From Tetraselmis striata (Eukaryota > Chlorophyta > Chlorodendrophyceae > Chlorodendrales > Chlorodendraceae): a stretch of 64,000 nucleotides of DNA. Positions within the stretch are counted from its first letter, which is position 1. Each line of letters begins with the position of its first letter. A model generated the notes under the pieces. The model saw only the letters and a list, made by a program, of their open reading frames with translations, had not been told where the DNA came from and searched no databases. The stretch spans positions 1 through 64,000 of the forward strand of contig VCJN01002189.1 in the NCBI GenBank assembly GCA_006384855.1. The letters run 5' to 3'. Of the stretch, positions 37,983 to 52,900 are shown piece after piece. Both the position numbers and the translations under genes were made by a program.

Positions 37983-40900
37983 CGCGTGCGCGCACACACA
38001 CACACACACACACACATGCTTGCGCACGCACACGCACACAGATCTTCAGTGGAGAATTGCAATACCTGGGAGCATGTGGTGTGTTAAGCGTACCTGGGGG
38101 GCCTGGATCTCCTGGATACATGCCAAGCACATTGAGCACATCCCGAAAATTGATGCCAACAGCGTGAACCGCCACCCATGATGAACCAGGTGGGGGGTCC
38201 ATCCAAGAGGGGTCACGCATCAGGCGCCGTGGCTCCAGGCCTGCATGGATGCTGCCTCGAGTCTTTGGTAGCAAGCCATATGGGCCGCGGACTATTTCAG
38301 GAACCTCGCGAGCAGCATGCAACATCGGAATCTGCTGGTAGCCATCCTGAGATCGCACCAATACATGGGTTTCCACAGCGGTGCCACTGGAGATGGTTAT
38401 TTCTCCAGGCTGCTGACCGCCATAGACCATCATCCCGCCCCAGTTCACATCTGGCGCTTCCACAGAGGCGCTATGGAGCATTCCCCACAGACTATGTGCC
38501 GACATGCTGGTGTCTTGTTGCCCTGCTCCCGCCAGCAAGCCTCTGTCATGTCCGGTGCCTGCGGTGGCCATAACGGATGGGAGTCCAAGGGCTAACATCA
38601 TCTGCATTGCAGACACTGTGTTGGCTACGCACTCTCCGATACCAGATCCAGTGCGCATGGAAATCAAGCCGCCTGGCTTCAGCGATTTCCCCTCAAAGGC
38701 TGACGGGATGTCAACGGGCCAGCTCAAATATATGTTCCTGAGGTCGGCTTGGGGAGCAGATTTGACGGTTCCGAGATCTGCTTGCTGCTCTGCGAGGGAA
38801 ATGCGTTTTGCCTGCAGAGCACTGAGGCCTGCCAGAGCAGAGCTGTCTCGGCCAGAGGCTCGGTAGCTGATGCGTATGGAGTCCATGCTGGCCTCCTCCA
38901 GGCACGCCAATCCACACATTGCCTGTCTTTGCTGCGCTGGGTGAAGCTGAAAAGCTCCAAATCCAGCCGGGACATATGTGTCGTGACTCTGAGTGGAAAT
39001 CAATTGACCAAGGTGGAGAGTGCAGTCCAGCTGAGCGATCGTTGCAGCCTCAAGGTGCGGAACATTTTGGATCGGGTTGATGTCCTGTAAAATCAGGCCG
39101 CAAAACGTCATTGTCAGATCATCGCGGATAGTATGATGTGCAGCGCGGGAAGGGCGTTGACTTTACCTTGTCAATACAGCCCACAACAGCTGCGACTCCG
39201 GTTATGCTGCTTGCTGGCCGCAGTGCGCCCAAGGCGACCCCGTACACTGTCGCAGATCGAGAGGCGATGATGCTTGCCGCGGAACTCACACTCCCTCGCA
39301 GATGTGTCACTGCAGCAGCTGGCCCCATACTGCCTTCCCAGCTCTGAGCTGATATGTGGTGCTGGGTTGGGTCGAGCAATACGCGGATGAACGATTCAGC
39401 AGGCATGGTGAGCTTGAGAGGAGCTGGAATTGCCGCGTGTGTTATCTGGGGTGAGCTCCTCGTGGAACACCTGCAAGCAAGGAACACCGCACTCCATGTG
39501 CCGAGCATGAAGCCAGTGCCTGGAAACAGCGTTACGCCTTGAACCTGTAGTTTGCACGAGCATGACTCAACCAGCTGGCATTGCCACACAGTAACAGCCC
39601 ATTGCTGATGCGCATGCTATGTACATTTTCCCAGCTTGCTGGTCGTGTATACCTGATGATCGTGGATATTTGCATGGCGTGACACACCGACAGATCCAAT
39701 CATCTCAATTTTGAGAGACACGCCAATCTGGAGGGCCTGGGCGGTCTGAGTGAGCATAAAGCCTTCTACAGCGGGTACCCAGTGGCGCTCCTTCCTCCAG
39801 CTGGTCAAGGAGCTGCTGGCGGCTATTGGTTCTATACCCATCCCATTGTGTTGAACCACTGCGTGCGCATTTGTGCCCTGCATTGCAGAAGCACAGGCTG
39901 AGCTGGCTGGCTACACATAGATAGCAGAATGCAGGTTGCTGCACATGGCAATGCTACTCCAGCGACACTTACCTGATAGGCGAAAGAGCTCACACCGCAT
40001 GCTGCAGGTGACGTTTGAGAAATGGATGCTTCCAGTCGAGGAAGCAGTGGCATGCACGTGTGCGAGTCCCTTGGCAGGGCTGCTGACACATGGGGGTTGA
40101 CCGAGCGTAGATGCACCACTGGCTTGAATGCCTTCTGCCCAAGCAGTAAGGTGGTGTAGTACAGCGAGCTGATGCCTGCAGCTGCCTCCCCATGACCAAT
40201 GCTGGCCTTGTTTGCCTGCATCAGCAGAGGAGCTTGCCTTGAAGAAGGAGACACGCAGTGCATGAGTGCACCAACTTCAATGGGATCGCCAAGTGCTGTT
40301 CCTGTGCCATGGAGCGCGACTGCCTGCATGTCGACAATCTTCTGGCTGGCGGAATGCCAGGCGTCAGAAAGAACGGCTTGCTGGGACTGTCCATTTGGCG
40401 CCGTAAGGGAGCTTGAGCGACCATCCTGGTTGACAGATGAGCCAGAGAGAATGCTGAGACCTGCAACACTGTGTTCCTGGCTGTTGGCACCAACATCACC
40501 GGTACTCTGCAGAACCATGGAGATGGCTGCTTCGCCTCGCACGTAGCCATCTGCGTCACCGGAGAGCGCTTGGCAGCGGCCGCTTGGAGACAGCATGCCA
40601 GCCGCACACAAAGAGCTGATGGACCCTGCGTTGAACAGCAGATGGACTCCGGACACCACCCCTCCCGATATTTCGCCGAGGTGCAGATGATTGGAACATA
40701 CGTGAGTGGCCACCAATGAGCTGCTGCAGGCAGTGTCCATGGCAATACTTGGACCCTGGACAGCGAGGCAGAGGAAGGTGAATGCAGGAAAAATTCAGTA
40801 ACGTATGGATTAACCGAATCAAGAGCGCCAGCTCTTGAATACCGGAGCTCCAATTTAACAACTCCATCCAGTTTGTGACAAAGGGTATAATCAGGGACAG

Positions 40901-43900
40901 TCATTCAAATGGTGAGCACCTTTGCATTGAACCAGAAGCTCAGTCGTCCTGCAGCCACACTGGAAGTTGAAGCAGTTGCTGCATAGGATGACTGAGGGAG
41001 CTTGGCAGCATGGACAACGGTGGCATACTCAGCGGCAAAGATGCCTATGTAAATGCCGTACCTACCGAATCGGCACACGCGCAATCATTTCAGGGTATAC
41101 ATTCGCGAAACAGGTACTGCAGCTAATCCCCCATCACAAGTGATTTTTTTGTAAAAGTTGACAGTGCTGTTAGTATCCATGCACACTCAAACCATAACAT
41201 ATACATTTCCATACCGCTGCTGTGCGCCGCTGATGCCGCTTGCCGTCCCAAACTGAGCCATCACAGCATCAAATGTAGTTTCTGTCAACATGCGCTGCTG
41301 AGGGTCGATCAACGAAGCCTCTGCGTCCGAAAGGCTGAACAGCTTCGCATCAAACTGAGTCGAGTCTTTCAGTGCCGCGCCGTATCTGCCACATGGACAA
41401 GGAGGATCAGAAGCATGGCATACCGCAATGCTAGTATGACATTGATGTGCAGTCGTGTATTGGGTCATCAAAAAGTGACTGATACTAGTGTCGCAGAACA
41501 ACCATACAGGAATCGACCCTTCAACTGCCTCACCCTGCATCTACATGCTTACCTGGAGGATGTTGACTGAGTGGCATACATTTCGCTCTCAATATCCCAG
41601 CGGTCCAAAGCAAGGGGCCTGACTGCGTCCACCGCAAAAAGATGTTTATGTGCATCAAAAGGGAGTTTTGAAGCAACACTGACGATTGCCACTGATGACA
41701 TTTTGGCAGTGCCTAGATGTTGGTCATCAGCCAACGGGCAACTTGTCACTGCCATGCCAGGATCAGGTATCGGTGCTTCCTTGTCGTTCTGAACCAGCGA
41801 CAGGATGTGTACTGCAAGCTCCTCAGCAGTGGGGTAGTCAAACAGAACAGTAGCTGGTAGGTCCACCGAAAATCGGCCCTGCAGAGAATTCCTTAGCTCC
41901 ACAGCTCCCAGCGAATCCAATCCTGCCTGCGTCAGGGGCTGTTGCATGTCCACACTTCCTCCAATCATGTCCTCAAGCAGCTCCTGCACAGTCTTCCGGA
42001 CATCTGCTGTCACGACTGCGGGGCTTTGGGGCGTGTCAGATGGGTGAGCAGGCAGGGGCCTAGATGCCGCGCTGACTGACGGGGCAGTAACACCAAAGAT
42101 GTGAGCCATCCCAGGAGAAGCCTGAAGAAATGAAGAAATCCGGAGGGGCGTGACTGCCAGCGCCGCCCTTGCGCCCATGCCTCTCACCACCTCCCCCAGG
42201 GCTGCCAGCCCCGCCTCCGGCCTCACCATCCCTATCCCCATCCTCTCCATCCGCACTGCTGTACCCACATCGCCCGCCGCCATCCCTCCTCCTGCCCAGG
42301 CGCCCCAGTTCACACTCACCGCCGCGTGCCCCTCTGCCTGCCACCGCCCCGCCAGCCCATCCAGCACGCTGTTGGCGGCCGAGTACTGCAGCTGCCCTGG
42401 TGAGCCCCACAGAGCTGCGATGGAAGAGAACAACACCTGGCTGCCCACCGCACAGCCCGCCAGCTGCTGCTGCCAGGCCAGCAGGCCTGCCACCTTGGGT
42501 CCAAACACCTTGCGCACGCCGGCAGCGGTCTGGTTGGCGATGGTGGCGTCCGCCAGCACGCCGCCGGCATGCATCACGTCAACACCTCCCTGCAGCGCTC
42601 CCTGCATCGTGCTGCGCAGCTCCTCCTTGTTGCCCAGGTCGCAGCCGTACAGATCTACCAGCCCCTGCCCCAGCTTGCCATCCTCTGTCCATCCGCCGCC
42701 CAGCGCCATACGGCCTGACCTGCCCAGCAGCACCACACGCTGCTGCCGATGCTGCTGCAGGAGCCAGCGCGCCACCAGGCTGCCGATCATGCCCATGCCG
42801 CCAGAGATGAGGCAGGTGCCGCTCCAGCTGGTGCTGTCTGGGCTGGCAGACTGCCTGTCAGGGCCCAAGGTGCAGCTGGAAGTGAGGGACACCATGCGCG
42901 GGATGTAGCTGGCCGAGCTGTCCACCACCATGCCGTATGGGTCACATGCAGATGGCCCCCCTCCGGATGCGCTGCCTGCTCGCATGATTGCGCAGCCTCC
43001 CCTGCCTGCTGCATATGGGCTCACGTCACAGCCCCCATGCACCGCCACTGGGCCCTCCACAGCCGCCGTCCTCAGCATCCCCATCAGCCCAAGCTCTGAT
43101 GCACTGGCAGCCGCCCGAGAGCAAGCCGCCCCCACAGTCTGGTACCCGCTGGTCAGCAGCTGCACTCCTGCACCGCCACACGCCTGCATGCCTTGCAGGC
43201 TAGCCAGCGCGCTGCTCACCAGGTGACTGCCTCCATACACCATGTCTCCCGTTGCGCTTGGCACCGGTCCACAGGTATCTGATGCCTGCCAGCTCAGCTC
43301 CAGCATGCTGTCTGGTGCCCGCACCTGCTGGGCAGCCAGCCCCAGGCCAGGCCGGAATGCCACCTGCGCCAATGACACCCGGGACGCTCCTGCCCAGATG
43401 TTGATGTCTGCAGTGCAACTAGGCCCGGGGTCTGGCAGCCCTGCGCACTGAAGCGCGCAAACGCCCTCCCCTGGCAGAGGGGGCATGTATGCTACCTCCC
43501 TCAGCAGAGCGCCACCTCTATCCTGGCAGCCAAGCTGTGGTAGCAGCAGTAGCCCCTCCAGCTTGCTGGCCAGCAGGGCGCAGCTGAGGCTTGCCGTCTG
43601 TCCGATGATGGGGAAGCCACCCTCGCAACGCACTGCGCCAGGCACAAGGATCTGCTGCCATGACACCGCAGCGGGGCCTGCATTACGGACTGCCACTGAG
43701 GTGTATGTCACGAGGTGCGCCTCCATCACGCGCCGCCTGTCACTGCTGGCCGAGAGATGAACCTGGCAGGTCCCCATGCTCGGGTCTACTTGCGTCTCCA
43801 GCGTGGCGTGGCCAGGAGGAAGTGCAGCCTGGGCCAGAACAGCGGCCTCTGCAAGGGCAGGGGAAGGTGCTGATGCAGCAGTGCTCCTGGAGGCGGCAGC

Positions 43901-46900
43901 GGCCGCCAGGCAGCACTCCAGCAGGCTGGTGGCTGACAGCACGGGCTTGCAGGCGACAAGGGTGTCTGAGAGGGGCGAGAGGGCCACCGAGAGGATGCGA
44001 GAATGGAAGGTGATGGGAGAGGCTGAGAGATGGCCGGCCGACACGGACATTGCCAGACGATGAGGTTTGCTATCTCCAGCCCACACTGTCTCATGGACCA
44101 TCTGCATGCATTTCAGTTGGATTGCTGGAAACGGCGCGCGTCCACAGCATGTTACGACATGGGCGTTGGTTCCCTACAGCACAAGGGGAAATGTGTCAAA
44201 ATTCATGTAGGGCTGGAATCGGCACATATCATTTGGTAGCACGGCCTTGGTGTTCTGCCTATACCTGATACGCAAATGACGAGCATCCTGCCACCGCGTT
44301 GGTAGACTGGTGCATTTTACTGAACGATTGCCGTGGAATCGCCCAGGCAGTAGAGCTATCTGCACAGAGGGCATCTGAGACGTAGGGATTGACAGCGCGC
44401 AGATGCATGATGGGAATGCTCTTGCGGCAGGTATTGGCGACGATAATGGACAGCAGCCCAGTGGCTCCAGCCGCGGGCTCCGCATGGGCACCGAAAGACT
44501 TGTTGGCTTGAATGAGAAGTGGTGCGTCAGGAGAACCACTGGCACTTTGCCTAGCTGATGAAAGCGCGCCGATTTCGAGAGGGTCACCTGCGACAGAGAA
44601 ATGCATCGAGTTAGATTACTTAATGTGATTTCAATCAGAGAATACTCGACACGGCTTCCTGGAGACTTACCTAGGGCAGTGCCAGTGCCATGGAGCTGAG
44701 TCGCAGTCATCTCGTTTATGCCGCACTCTGCGTCAGCCCAAGCGGAGAGGATAACTGCACGTTGAGACGGCCCGCTGGGAGCTGTCAAGGAGCTAGAGCG
44801 GCCATCCTGATTGACGTGCATGCCTCGTAGAAGGGCGTAATTTTCTGTTAAGTCTGTGCCTGTCTCTGCCGGGCGAAGACTCATGACAACTGCTGCTTCT
44901 CCGCGAACATAGCCGTCTGCACTGGAGTCCAGGGCCTTGCACCTGCTACTGGACAGCATCGAAGCCGCTACCAGGCTGCTGATGATTCCCGGGTTGAGAA
45001 CCAGATTTATGCCGCCGCAGACCGCCTCCAGGGAATAGCCAGCGTGCATATCGTTTCTTGCGATATGCATGGCAACTAATGCTGATGAGCAAGCTGTGTC
45101 CACGGAAACACTTGGCCCCTGCAGGGCAGGTCAACCGTGGCAGTAGTGGCGTAAGCCATGTGGCTGTGACAAAGGTACACAGTCGCTACTCTTCATATTG
45201 GCATGCTGTTGCAAAGTACACGGCATGACAATGATGTTTGAACCCACCTTCAAGCCCAACGTGAAGCTGATGCGCCCAGCGGCAGCGGAGGACGTGCCGC
45301 CAGTAACATGAAAGGGTGTCAGAGCTGTCTTGGAATTTTGCACAACAAAGCTGTACTCAGGTGGATACAGGCCCATGTAAATGCCGCATGACGCCGGATG
45401 CGAAGGCTCTTCCAGCGCCTGTTGTACCTGAGCAATGATACAACAGAAAGGCCGTGGTTACAGAGATTGTGTGCATCTGCAACAAGTATTCACATCTTGT
45501 CGTGGAGGCTGACTGTCAGGACAAGCTCTCACCTGATAGCAAAGCTCAAGTAGAATTCTTTGCTGCGGATCCATCAGCCGTGCCTCCGTCAGGCCAATGC
45601 CAAACAGCGTGGGGTCAAACTTGTCAATGCCATGCAGGAATGCTGCAAACCTCCCTGCTGTGTGGTCAGGCGATGAGAAGCGATGTTCCACATCCCAGCG
45701 GTCGTAGGGAATCAGGAGAACCCCATCCCTGCAGCCCAATGCCTCCAGGGCATTCATGTATGGTATCATAGACTCCACAGCATTCACAGCTGCAACAGCG
45801 CAAATAGCAAATTAGTGAGAACTGCGAATCCGTAAAGAAAAGGCTGGCATCAGGACATTTCTCAGACTCCCACAGGAAGAAGGCCCGCATACCTATCCCG
45901 CCAGTTCTGAGTGTAGATTGTAAACCAGGCATGTTTCCATGTGTCTGCAAGGCATGGCCGCTATCTCCCTGCCCCTGTTGCAGATGAGCCTACACAAGAA
46001 ATGTATCAACGCAATCAGCAATAATGTTTCCAGGTCCACGTACAAACCAAAAATGTATGTCATGTGACAGAAAAGAGTATGCTGCTGGATTGCTTACCTC
46101 CAGAAAGCGGCACAGCTCGTTCACGGATGGATAGTCAAACAGCAGCGTGGCAGGCAGTGGGATTTCCAGGCGACCCTGCAGTGCTTGGCTGAGCTCTACT
46201 GATCCGAGGGAGTCCAGCCCAGCTTGAACCAGCGACTCATCATCAGAAACCTCTGAGGGTAAGATGTTGCTCAAAACGTCCAGCACCTACACAGCCAAGC
46301 AGGAGAGAAATCAGTGGTGCTTCAAACAAGCAACATACCAGCAACAAAAAGTAAACAGCGGGAAACACGAATGCAACGCATTACCTGTCCTCTGATATCT
46401 GCAATCAGCATGCCAGAAAGCGCCAACGAGTCAGCATGGTGCATCAGAGGCAAGCTAGCTGGCGGTAGTACAGGCGTCTCAGTCTGCCTTGCGCTCTCCT
46501 TGACAAGGCAAACCTCTCTGAAGTATGACGGCATGTTGCAGATGAACTTTGACAACTCCAGAGGCGTGACTGCCAGCGCCGCCCTTGCCCCAATGGCTCT
46601 CACCACCTCCCTCAGAGCCGCCAGCCCCACCTCCGGCCTCACCATCCCTATCCCCATCCTCTCCATCCGCACTGCCGTCCCCGCATCGCCCGCCGCCATC
46701 CCTCCTCCTGCCCAGGCGCCCCAGTTCACACTCACCACCGCGCGCCCCTCTGCCTGCCACCGCCCCGCCAGCCCATCCAGCACGCTGTTGGCGGCCGAGT
46801 ACTGCAGCTGCCCTGGTGAGCCCCACAGAGCTGCGATGGAAGAGAACAACACCTGGCTGCCCACCGCACAGCCCGCCAGCTGCTGCTGCCAGGCCAGCAG

Positions 46901-49900
46901 GCCTGCCACCTTGGGTCCAAACACCTTGCGCACTCCGGCAGCGGTCTGGTTGGCGATGGTGGCGTCCGCCAGCACGCCGCCGGCATGCATCACGTCAACA
47001 CCTCCCTGCAGCGCTCCCTGCATCGTGCTGCGCAGCTCCTCCTTGTTGCCCAGGTCGCAGCCGTACAGATCCACCAGCCCCTGCCCCAGCTTGCCATCCT
47101 CTGTCCATCCGCCGCCCTGCGCCATACGGCCTGACCTGCCCAGCAGCACCACATGCTGCTGCCGATGCTGCTGCAGGAGCCAGCGCGCCACCAGGCTGCC
47201 GATCATGCCCATGCCGCCAGAGATGAGGCAGGTGCCGCTCCAGCTGGTGCTGTCTGGGCTGGCAGACTGCATGTCAGAGCCCAAGGTGCGGCTGGAAGTG
47301 AGGGGCACCATGCGCGGGATGTAGCTGGCTGAGCTGTCCACCACCATGCCGTATGGGTCACATGCAGATGGCGCCCCTCCGGATGCGCTGCCTGCTCGCA
47401 TGATTGCGCAGCCTCCCCTGCCTGCTGCATATGGGCTCACGTCACAGCCCCCATGCACCGCCACTGGGCCCTCCACAGCCGCCGTCCTCAGCATCCCCAT
47501 CAGCCCAAGCTCTGATGCACTGGCAGCCGCCCGAGAGCAAGCCGCCCCCACAGTCTGGTACCCGCTGGTCAGCAGCTGCACTCCTGCACCGCCACACGCC
47601 TGCATGCCTTGCAGGCTAGCCAGCGCGCTGCTCACCAGGTGACTGCCTCCATACACCATGTCTCCCGTTGCGCTGGGCACCGGTCCACAGGTATCTGATG
47701 CCTGCCAGCTCAGCTCCAGCATGCTGTCTGGTGCCCGCACCTGCTGGGCAGCCAGCCCCAGGCCAGGCCGGAATGCCACCTGCGCCAATGACACCCGGGA
47801 CGCTCCTGCCCAGATGTTGATGTCTGCAGTGCAACCAGGCCCGCGGTCTGGCAGCCCTGCGCACTGAAGCGCGCACATGCCCTCCTCTGGCGGAGAGGGC
47901 ATGTATGCCACCTCCCTCAGCAGAGCGCCACCTCTATCCTGGCAGCCAAGCTGTGGAAGCAGCAGCAGCCCCTCCAGCTTGCAGGCCAGCAGGGCGCAGC
48001 TAATGCTTGCCGTCTGTCCGATGATGGGGAAGCCACCCTCGCAACGCACTGCGCCAGGCACAAGGATCTGCTGCCATGACACAGCAGCGGGGCCTGCATG
48101 ACGGACCGCCGCCGAGGTGCTTGTCACGAGGTGCGCCTCCATCACGCGCCGCCTGTCAATGCTGGCCGAGAGATGAACCTGGCAGGTCCCCATGCTCGGG
48201 CCTACTTGCATCTCCAGCGTGGCGTGGCCTGGAGGAAGTGCAGCCTGGGCCAGAACAGCGGCCTCTGCAAGGGCAGGGGAAGGTGCTGATGCAGCAGTGC
48301 TCCTGGAGGCGGCAGTGGCCGCCAGGCAGCACTCCAACAGGCTGGTGGCTGGCAGCAAGGGCTTGCAAGCAACAAGGTTGTCTGAGAGGGGGGAGAGGGC
48401 CACCGAGAGGATGGGGGAATGGAAGGTGATGGGAGAGGCTGAGAGATGGCCGGCCGACACGGACATTGCCAGGGGATGGCACAAGTTTGCTGCCCACTGC
48501 CTTGACTTGTTCCAAACATGCAGAACCACTGGGCTGTTCAACGACGGATTGGACACAGCAACTCGCCGGGAGACAGCATGGGCGTTGGTTCCCTGGGGAA
48601 AAATGGCAAATCATGCAAAATTTAGCATCCTGCTGGCCATGGTCATTCCCAAACAGGAAGTTGGCTTTTCGGCTGAGTGAGAAACTGGCAAACTGCTGCC
48701 GAAGGGCGCAGTGTACCTGGTAGGCAAAGCTATTCAGACCAAGGGAGGCTTCTCCTGCCATACGTGTTGCTGGCTGGCACTGCCGAGGGAGTGCAAAGCC
48801 GGGTGGGCCATGTCCACTGCGACTGCTGTTGGTTGCCATCACTGCCACGCAGTGCTCGGATGGGGTTCTCAGGTGCATGATGCGCTCCAGCTTGCCTTTT
48901 GCTGCCAGCAGGTGGTTGTGCAACAAGCCCACAATGCCAGCACATGCCTCAGAGTGAGCTAGTGCAGATTTGCAGGCTTGGATGGATACAGCTGTTGTAC
49001 CACCGCTGTTCTGCAGAGCTGAGCCTGCGGCTCCAAGCTGATTATACCAAAAAAAAGCAAACAGGCTCCTTTCAGCTCAAATAAGTATGCAGATAAGGAA
49101 TGGAAATGATTCAGGGACATGGAGCGGGACCATACCTCTAGAGGGTCTCCCAGGGAAGTGCCAGTCCCGTGCAGCTGGAGACTTGCCATGGACACCACAT
49201 CCTCGCTGGCATCACGCCACGCCGCTGATATCACCGACTGTTGGGATGGTCCATTTGGCGCAGTCAGGGAGCTTGACCTCCCATCTTGATTGACTGCTGA
49301 CCCGGATATCAGGCCCAGAACATCCGGTGCTTGCATGCCTTGAGAAGTACCTTGTGCCAACAGCATTGTCACACACGACTCACCACGCACGTAGCCATCC
49401 GCATCCTGCAACAACGCCGGTTCATCGCTTAATACCAGCAGCTAGCGAACGGCGATTGCTGTGAGCCCCAAACAAATGCTAAGCTGTACCTGATCCAGGG
49501 TCTTGCATCGGTGTGATAGAAAAGATGCACTCATCAAGATGTCGATGAGCAGTGGATTCAACAGGCAATGCGCTCCCTGGGCGAATGCTGAAAAACACTC
49601 CTCCGCACGAATGGCATGCAGGGCAGCATGCACCGCAACCAGGGATGACGAACATGCTGTGTCTATCGAGACAGCAGGTCCCCGGAAGTTGAAGATGTAG
49701 CTTGTCCTCCCAGAGGCTACATTTCCGGCTGTCGCTGTGGCATGGAAGGCGGTCAACGACTGACCCGCTTGCGCGGTATACAACATTGCATCATATTCCG
49801 CCTGGGATTAACAGGACTGTAAAACGTCAGTTGCAGTTGGTGTGTTGATTATGCGGCCGGCAAATGAACAGCGCGGTGGTACATGAGGACGGGCAGGGCC

Positions 49901-52900
49901 AATACCAACCTTCATGACTCCAACATACACACCAGTAGCAGAGGTGGAAGTCGTGTCAGTGGGGCATATCGATCTAGCCTCGGCAGTTGTTTCCAGGAGC
50001 ATCCGCTGCTGAGGGTCGATCAGCCGAGCTTCAGAATCGGAGATCTGGAAGGCTTGCGCGTCAAACATGGAGAGCGAATCCAGAAACACGCCCCATCTGG
50101 TGGAGAGGAACCCAGTGGCATTGGCGCGGTACTCTTTGTCCCATCGGTCCCAGGGAATGTTGCGCACGCAGTCTTGTGTCTGTGATGCAGCATGGCATGA
50201 TTAGCACCACTCGAACATGTAGCCACAGAAACGTAACACCGTTCACATTAAAGGTTTAAAACCCGTGTTGGCAGGCGGAAAATGGATACCTGAAACGTTG
50301 ACATGACGTCATAAGGCAGCCTCAGACCAGTTCCCAACACCGCCACAGAATCTGGGCGAGCTGATTCGCCATGCAGTAGAGGCAAAAGACGCGGACTTGG
50401 TAGCTGAACTGTGATTGCTTGAGAGCCCGCATCTCCCGGATCCTCATCATGCGGCATGCATCCCTACCACACGACCGTAACAAGGCCAGATTTAGCATGT
50501 CGGACAGAACATTTTTCTTTAAAGAGGGAGAGAGGAAAAACAATTCCTAGCAGCAGCTGAAGTCGCCGCGGGCAAGTAATGTGGCTCACATACCTTCAAG
50601 TAAGCGGCCAGATCGTGCACAGTAGGGTAATCAAAGAGCAAGGTGGCTGGAAGGGTAATCCTCAGCTCTCCCTCCAGAGAGTTCCGGAGCTCCACAGCGC
50701 CAAGCGAGTCCAAGCCAGCAGCTGTCAGCGGCTGAATGGCGTCCACAGTGGACCCCAAAATCGTGGACACGCTGTCCATCACCTGTCAAGGAGGGCATTG
50801 TGGTGAGAAGAGGAAGTAAGTCACAACCCAGTCCGCCATTGATGCAAAGTGAAGAGTCCAATTCAGGAAAGCGGACCACCTGCTGCTCCAAATACTCCTC
50901 AAGGGCAAGGCCAGCTGTAGGCCGACTTGAGACCGTTTTGGGGTCTGCACGAAGTGGCACTCCCTCGGAAGTCTCTCCCACACCTGGCGCCCCAAAGGAC
51001 ATGCACAAACATTTATGTTAAAACGCATCAACAGCGGGGGGTCGTGGGCGCCAAACATGTCAGAGGGGCCGACCTGCCAAAGCTGGCTGCAGAAATTGTT
51101 GGAATTGGGAGAAGAATGGTCGTGCTGCTCGTGGTTGCATGAAACGAGGCCAATCCATCGGAGAGACAGTTGCAGTTGTAAGGAGATTGCTAGAAGAGCA
51201 ATCCGCCTGTAAACGTAAATAAAAGATAACACTCATTCAGAGTCACTGGAAAGAATCAGGCGGTGTTATGTGTGACAGGTTTCCTGGCAAAGAAGTAACG
51301 GAAAGCACCTGCGCGGTCTTGATGACTCCTGCGAGAGCTGCTAATCCGATCTCTGGTGTAAGCATGCCGAGACCCATCCGCTCCATTCTCATAACAGATT
51401 GCTGGTCTTGCAGCGCCATACCGCCTCCAGACCAGGCTCCCCAGTTGACACTCACCGCATTACTCCCCTGCTGCTGCATCAGCGCTGCCACTCCGTCCAG
51501 AGCGGAGTTTGCGGCAGAGTAGTTGGCTTGTCCAGGGCTACCGTACACTGATGCTATTGAGGAGAACAAGACAGACATCAATGTCGGCTTCTGTTGGATA
51601 GTCTCCCTCCACCTTGAGAGACCACACATCTGGAGAAATTGCATCCGGGGGGGGGGGGGAGGGGGGGGGGGGGAATCAGTGGTATCCAGATGATCCGAGA
51701 CACGAAGTGACAGGTAAGGGGCAAATGTTAACCAGGGAATGTTTGCCACACACCTTTGGTGCAAAGACTTGCTTGATTTTGCTATGGCTTTGGTTGAGAA
51801 TGGTGCCATCAGATAGAGTCCCACCAGCATGAATGAGGCCGGCAGTGGGTGGGCAGTCCCCATCGTCTGCCTCTACGGCATGGAACATTTCTTCGCTTGA
51901 GCTGGCATCCACCCGAAGAAGCGACACTGATGGTACAGCACTCGATTGCAAGAGGTTCAGCTGTTCTCCTGCACATGCATAAACATGCCTCCGTCAGAGA
52001 ACATGTAGCCCTAGCGCTGTAATCCTTGTGTCATAGGAGATTCCGCTGACAACAAGTACTGCTCTTAATGTGCTTTCCACCTACTTAGATGAGAGGCGTT
52101 ACTCACCTGCTGCTCGGCCGCTTCGCCCAAGTAGTCTGATGTGTGCAACGCCGTTGCGTGCTAGCCAGATCCCCACCAAAGATCCAAGCATACCCATTCC
52201 TCCAGTGATGGCCACAGATCCCCGTCCCTGGCCAGGGTCGGTGAGTGCTCCTTGCTCCGACTGTAATAAGACCTTTCCAATGTGCCGTGCCTGACTCATG
52301 TACCGGAACGCGGCAACTGCGTCACTTAATCCGTAATTTGTCTGTGATAGACCGCTGATATTCCCACGCGCCAGCTTGCGGGATAGAGCCAGCAGCTTCT
52401 GCCTCTGTACGGAGAGCTCCAAGAAGTCGATGGCAACTAGCTGGTAGTTAACATCAGGACGCTCCATTGCCACCTGCATTAAATCGGTCAGGAGCAGCAC
52501 AAAGTCACAATCAAGAAAACAAAGTCACAATTAAACAAGTCATGTCGACAATCAGCCCCCTCCCCCCCCCCCCCCCCCCCCCCGGAGTGTTAGCATCAGA
52601 GAACTGGCCCAAAGAGGTCACATACCCTGGCATGGCTCCAAATATCGCGCTTTCCAATTTCCAGGAATACACCCCCGCGGTTCATCATTGCAAGGCTGCT
52701 TGCCACAAAGCCCGCCGATGTGAGGGAATTCAGCACAATATCCACTCCGTGCACCTGCGGCACGCAATGCATCAAGGGGCGCCTCAGTCGTTTATGCATA
52801 CAAGCTGTCGCCGTATCTTTGTACGCGCCAACTCCAAGTGTGACTATTCTTCTTACCTCTTCGTGTGCTGCAGCCTGCAAGTAGGCTTCTGGGAAGGAAG

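Larger units (their letters stand above)
35780..41700 (-). other. PKS module M6: KS-DH-ER-KR-ACP (fully reducing)
   Basis: The ketosynthase (about 41690-39830) has [28 protein letters not shown] and KASIGH. The dehydratase motif is built across an intron as [10 protein letters not shown], an intact HxxxGxxxxP, and LDCTLHL supplies the Asp. The enoylreductase (about 38260-36985) has [18 protein letters not shown] and [14 protein letters not shown], with a long GT repeat in one intron. The ketoreductase (about 36960-36150) has [19 protein letters not shown] and LQYSAAN. The frame changes between KR and the carrier; a 58-base GT-AG intron (about 36166-36109, TTT|AGG) restores it. The carrier (about 36000-35790) has [10 protein letters not shown]. 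Predicted outcome is a saturated unit. Confidence 0.8.
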
